The translations under genes and the position numbers were made by a program. DNA of 64,000 nucleotides from UBA2396 sp038042175 (GTDB taxonomy: Bacteria; Planctomycetota; Phycisphaerae; Phycisphaerales; UBA1924): NCBI GenBank assembly GCA_964358855.1, contig CAYHQQ010000009.1, positions 22,478-86,477 of the forward strand. Direction: 5' to 3'. This document shows, in pieces, positions 61,706 to 64,000 of this stretch; the first letter of the stretch is position 1, and each line of letters starts with the position of its first letter. A model generated the notes under the pieces. It worked only from the letters and a program-made list of their open reading frames with translations. It was not told the origin of the DNA and did not search any database.

Positions 61706-62920
61706 CTAGGCCGGCAACAGCCGTCCCACCGTGACCGGCTTGATCGGAAAGTCCCTCGACGCGTTCCGCAGATCCGCCTTCGTCACGGCGTTGATCTTCG
61801 CCAGTTCCTCGTCCAGCGTCTGATACTTCCCCAAGTACGTCCAGTGCCGTCCCAGCCGCTGCATCCGATCCCCCGGCTTCTCCGCATTCAACGTCGCACC
61901 TGTCGCGATGCGATTGCGAAGCCGCTCCAGATCATCATCCGTCACACTGTCCACCAGCGACTCAAGCTGCCGGTTGATCTCGGCCTCAATGTCATCCATC
62001 CGCTCGGGGTCCCCCGCCGCGAAGATGTAGTACTCCCCGATCCCATCGTGCCCGTCGTACGACGCCTGGGCCTCCTCCGCCGTCCCGCTCTCCACCAGCG
62101 CCCAGTGCAACCGGCTGTTCTCACTCGCCCCCAACACCTGCGCCAAGAGCGCCGCCGCATACTTCCGCTCATCGTTGATCGGCGGCGCCTCGCACAGCGC
62201 CAGAAAGTACGCACGGCTCACCTTCGCGTCCTTCAAATCAAACCGCCCACCCACCGGCCTGGGCTTCGCCCCATTCCGCGTCGCCCCCGTCCGAGTCCAA
62301 TGCCCGCACAGCCCCTCAATCTGCTTCACGCACTTGTCAAAGTCCAGCTTCCCCGCCAGCGCCAACACCGTGTTGTCCGCCGAGTACCGATTGTCGAAAT
62401 ACGTCTGCATCTGATCGCGGCCCAGCGCCTTGATCGTGTCATCCGTCCCCAGCACCCGGTGGCTCATCGGGTGCTCGCCGTAGTGCTTTGCGATCGAAGC
62501 CTCGTACAAGACCCAGAACGGATTGTCCTTGTACATCGCGATCTCTTCCAGGATCACGCCCTTCTCCGTGTCAAAGTCCGCCTGCCGAAGCGCCGGCCTC
62601 ATCATCGACCCCAGCAGTTCCAGCGTCCGCCCCGCGTGCTCCGGCAGCACCTGGGCGTAAAAACACGTCATCTCATTGCTCGTGTACGCGTTGTTCCGCG
62701 CCCCGATCTCGTCATAAGCCCGGTTCAAGGCCTCCGCCGTCATCGCCGCCGTCCCCTTGAACATCATGTGCTCAAGAAAGTGCGACACACCCATCACCGG
62801 CGACGCTTCGTCGCGGGCCCCCGTCTTGACAAAGAACCCGGCCGCCGCCGTGTGGGCCGCCTGATCCAGTTCCGCGATGATCTGCAACCCGTTGGCAAGC
62901 GTGGTAGACTTGAACTCCAT
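61706..62920 (-). CDS. M16-family zinc peptidase (pitrilysin-like)
   Basis: 404 aa from the ATG at 62920 (MEFKSTTLANGLQIIAELDQ). Inverted zinc site HFLEH (H47, E50, H51) in MGVSHFLEHMMFKGT, with the third ligand at E125/E126 (GVILEEIAMYK). The second half has the family's inactive-like beta/alpha domain (SRAYFLALCEAPP). This is about the length of one mitochondrial-processing-peptidase-like subunit. No signal peptide, so cytosolic; likely peptide turnover. It diverges from the TIM-barrel gene, with 70 bases between. Confidence 0.93.
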   Translation of the reverse strand: MEFKSTTLANGLQIIAELDQAAHTAAAGFFVKTGARDEASPVMGVSHFLEHMMFKGTAAMTAEALNRAYDEIGARNNAYTSNEMTCFYAQVLPEHAGRTLELLGSMMRPALRQADFDTEKGVILEEIAMYKDNPFWVLYEASIAKHYGEHPMSHRVLGTDDTIKALGRDQMQTYFDNRYSADNTVLALAGKLDFDKCVKQIEGLCGHWTRTGATRNGAKPRPVGGRFDLKDAKVSRAYFLALCEAPPINDERKYAAALLAQVLGASENSRLHWALVESGTAEEAQASYDGHDGIGEYYIFAAGDPERMDDIEAEINRQLESLVDSVTDDDLERLRNRIATGATLNAEKPGDRMQRLGRHWTYLGKYQTLDEELAKINAVTKADLRNASRDFPIKPVTVGRLLPA

Positions 62921-62990
62921 AACCGGGAGTGTACCGGCACCGCCACCGCCCCGCATTTCCGCATCCTCAGGAATCGCCCAGGAAACAAAG

Positions 62991-63944
62991 ATGCTCACTC
63001 TCCTCTGTGCCGCCATGTCGATCTCCGCGATCACCACACTCTCCCAACCCGTCGCTCCCGCCGGCACCTCCAAGCCCGGTCAGCCCCCCGCGACCACGCC
63101 CACCGCGCCCACACCCGCCGCCCCGGCCCCCTTCGTCCGCAAGCCCGAGGCCGCCATGAAGCTCGGCTGGACCCTGGGCACCCAGGCCTGGACCTTCCGC
63201 GACCGCACCCTCTTCGAAACCATCGACACCGCCAAACGCTTCGGCCTCACCCACATCGAATTCTTCAACGGCCAGAAACTCAGCAAGGAAACCGGCGACG
63301 TCAAAGTTGGCCCCGAACTCAGCAAGGAACACCGCGACCTCCTCAAGAAGAAATTCAAGGACAACACCATCACCGCCAACAGCTACGGCGTCATCGGCAT
63401 CTCCAAAGACGAGAAGGCCGCCCGCGCCAACTTCGACTTCGCCAAGGACATGGGCCTCGTCACCATCAGCTGCGAGCCCGAACCCGACGCCCTCGACCTC
63501 GCCTCCAAGCTCGCCGACGAGTACAAGATCAACCTCGCCATCCACGACCACCCCAAGCCCTCCCGCTACTGGAACGCCGACATCGTCCTTGACGCCATCA
63601 AGGGCCGCAGCTCCCGCATGGGCGCCTGTGCCGACACCGGCCACTGGACCCGCTCGGGCCTGACCACCATCGAGCAGCTCAAGAAGCTCGAAGGCCACAT
63701 CATCGAGCTCCACTTCAAAGACGTCGCCACCGGCGCCGACAAGAGCATGAAGGACAAACCCTGGGGCACCGGCGACGGCAGCGCCAAGGAAATGCTCGCC
63801 GAACTCAAACGCCAGAACTTCAAGGGCGTCATCCTCGTCGAGTACGAAGACGGCTCCGGCCCCGAACTCGAAGCCAACGTCGCCAAGTGCATCGACTGGT
63901 TCGACAAAACCGCCGCCGAACTCGCCGCGCCCGCCAAGAAGTAA
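62991..63944 (+). CDS. Exported sugar-phosphate isomerase/epimerase-like TIM-barrel protein
   Basis: 317 aa; ATG at 62991 with AGGAAAC upstream. A signal peptide (LTLLCAAMSISAITTLS) and Pro/Ala/Thr linker precede a xylose-isomerase-like TIM barrel: LGWTLGTQAWTFRDRTLFE, GLTHIEFFNG, INLAIHDHPKPSRYW, GACADTGHWTRSG, IIELHFKDV and ILVEYEDG. Metal ligands are probably the Glu of CEPEPD or IEFF, His of HDHP, the Asp/His of DTGHW and the last Glu. This domain class is very common in planctomycetes, where it acts on inositols or keto-sugars. The export signal points to a periplasmic role. Confidence 0.87.
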   Translation: MLTLLCAAMSISAITTLSQPVAPAGTSKPGQPPATTPTAPTPAAPAPFVRKPEAAMKLGWTLGTQAWTFRDRTLFETIDTAKRFGLTHIEFFNGQKLSKETGDVKVGPELSKEHRDLLKKKFKDNTITANSYGVIGISKDEKAARANFDFAKDMGLVTISCEPEPDALDLASKLADEYKINLAIHDHPKPSRYWNADIVLDAIKGRSSRMGACADTGHWTRSGLTTIEQLKKLEGHIIELHFKDVATGADKSMKDKPWGTGDGSAKEMLAELKRQNFKGVILVEYEDGSGPELEANVAKCIDWFDKTAAELAAPAKK

Positions 63945-63951
63945 TCCGGCT

Positions 63952-63974
63952 CCTCCCCCACGCAGTGGGGGAGG
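63952..63974. repeat. Hairpin after the TIM-barrel gene, likely planctomycete repeat
   Basis: CCTCCCCCAC, loop GCA, GTGGGGGAGG, followed by GTGTCGCGAG... to the window end. It may end transcription, but with no T-run it looks more like an intergenic repeat unit cut by the window edge. Confidence 0.6.
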
Positions 63975-64000
63975 TGTCGCGAGTCCTCGATGCGACGGAG

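Noticed and set aside
61595..63592. 665-codon plus-strand ORF across the M16 peptidase
   Set aside because: Starts in a repeat, His/Arg/Pro-rich, antisense to a gene with an intact zinc site.

Overview
The window looks like a piece of a Planctomycetota chromosome, most probably class Phycisphaerae. The pointers are high GC, a DUF1501 gene next to a planctomycete cytochrome/DUF1549/DUF1553 gene, a fused SecDF, and eight secreted proteins that end in tandem calcium-loop repeats of the type DFDGDGTVDFFDYDAFVVAFE followed by a terminal Gly-Cys (the 'GC-type dockerin' tail of this lineage). No cohesin, phage, insertion sequence or CRISPR array was seen. Long ORFs antisense to real genes are abundant and were treated as GC-driven shadows.

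Layout. 1-2602: end of a Lys/Ala/Glu-rich protein with a terminator, then two GC-dockerin proteins. 2687-12001: tRNA-dihydrouridine synthase, a TonB-like protein divergent from a TlpA-type thioredoxin, the HrpA helicase and a small membrane protein. 12158-19034: a C-type-lectin GC-dockerin protein, then the DUF1501 and cytochrome/DUF1549/DUF1553 pair. 19143-28520: housekeeping genes (fabI, tgt-yajC-secDF, a LysM protein, an HldD-like epimerase), a possible micro-ORF, and tRNA-Glu(CTC). 28591-34148 (minus strand): ECF sigma factor, zinc-less anti-sigma-like protein, TPR-CHAT caspase-like protein and secreted subtilase with dockerin tail, the last three with overlapping ends. 34367-39606: three more GC-dockerin proteins in a row. 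39633-46332 (minus strand): gamma-glutamyltransferase, a 7TM protein of the transglutaminase-associated type, a D-Ala-D-Ala-ligase-like ATP-grasp enzyme, a radical-SAM aminomutase fused in frame to a type II pseudopilin, and an exported hypothetical. 46489-48318: arsR-arsC-arsM arsenic operon with an apparently leaderless promoter. 48417-55048: a DUF2891 protein and a MarR-regulated MacA/MacB/TolC-type efflux operon with overlapping genes. 55125-63944: a very large Asp-box (VPS10-like) propeller protein, a 'WDG' repeat protein with a hybrid dockerin tail, an M16 peptidase and a TIM-barrel sugar-phosphate isomerase-like protein.

The two best candidates for an undescribed system are the sigma/anti-sigma/CHAT/subtilase operon and the 7TM/ATP-grasp/aminomutase-pseudopilin cluster. 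The window is also rich in palindromic repeats. One family (core GAGCCGCGAGCGTCAGCGAG) occurs between genes and also, in frame, inside tgt and the dihydrouridine synthase gene. Other long inverted repeats sit between genes, one family twice 50 kb apart.
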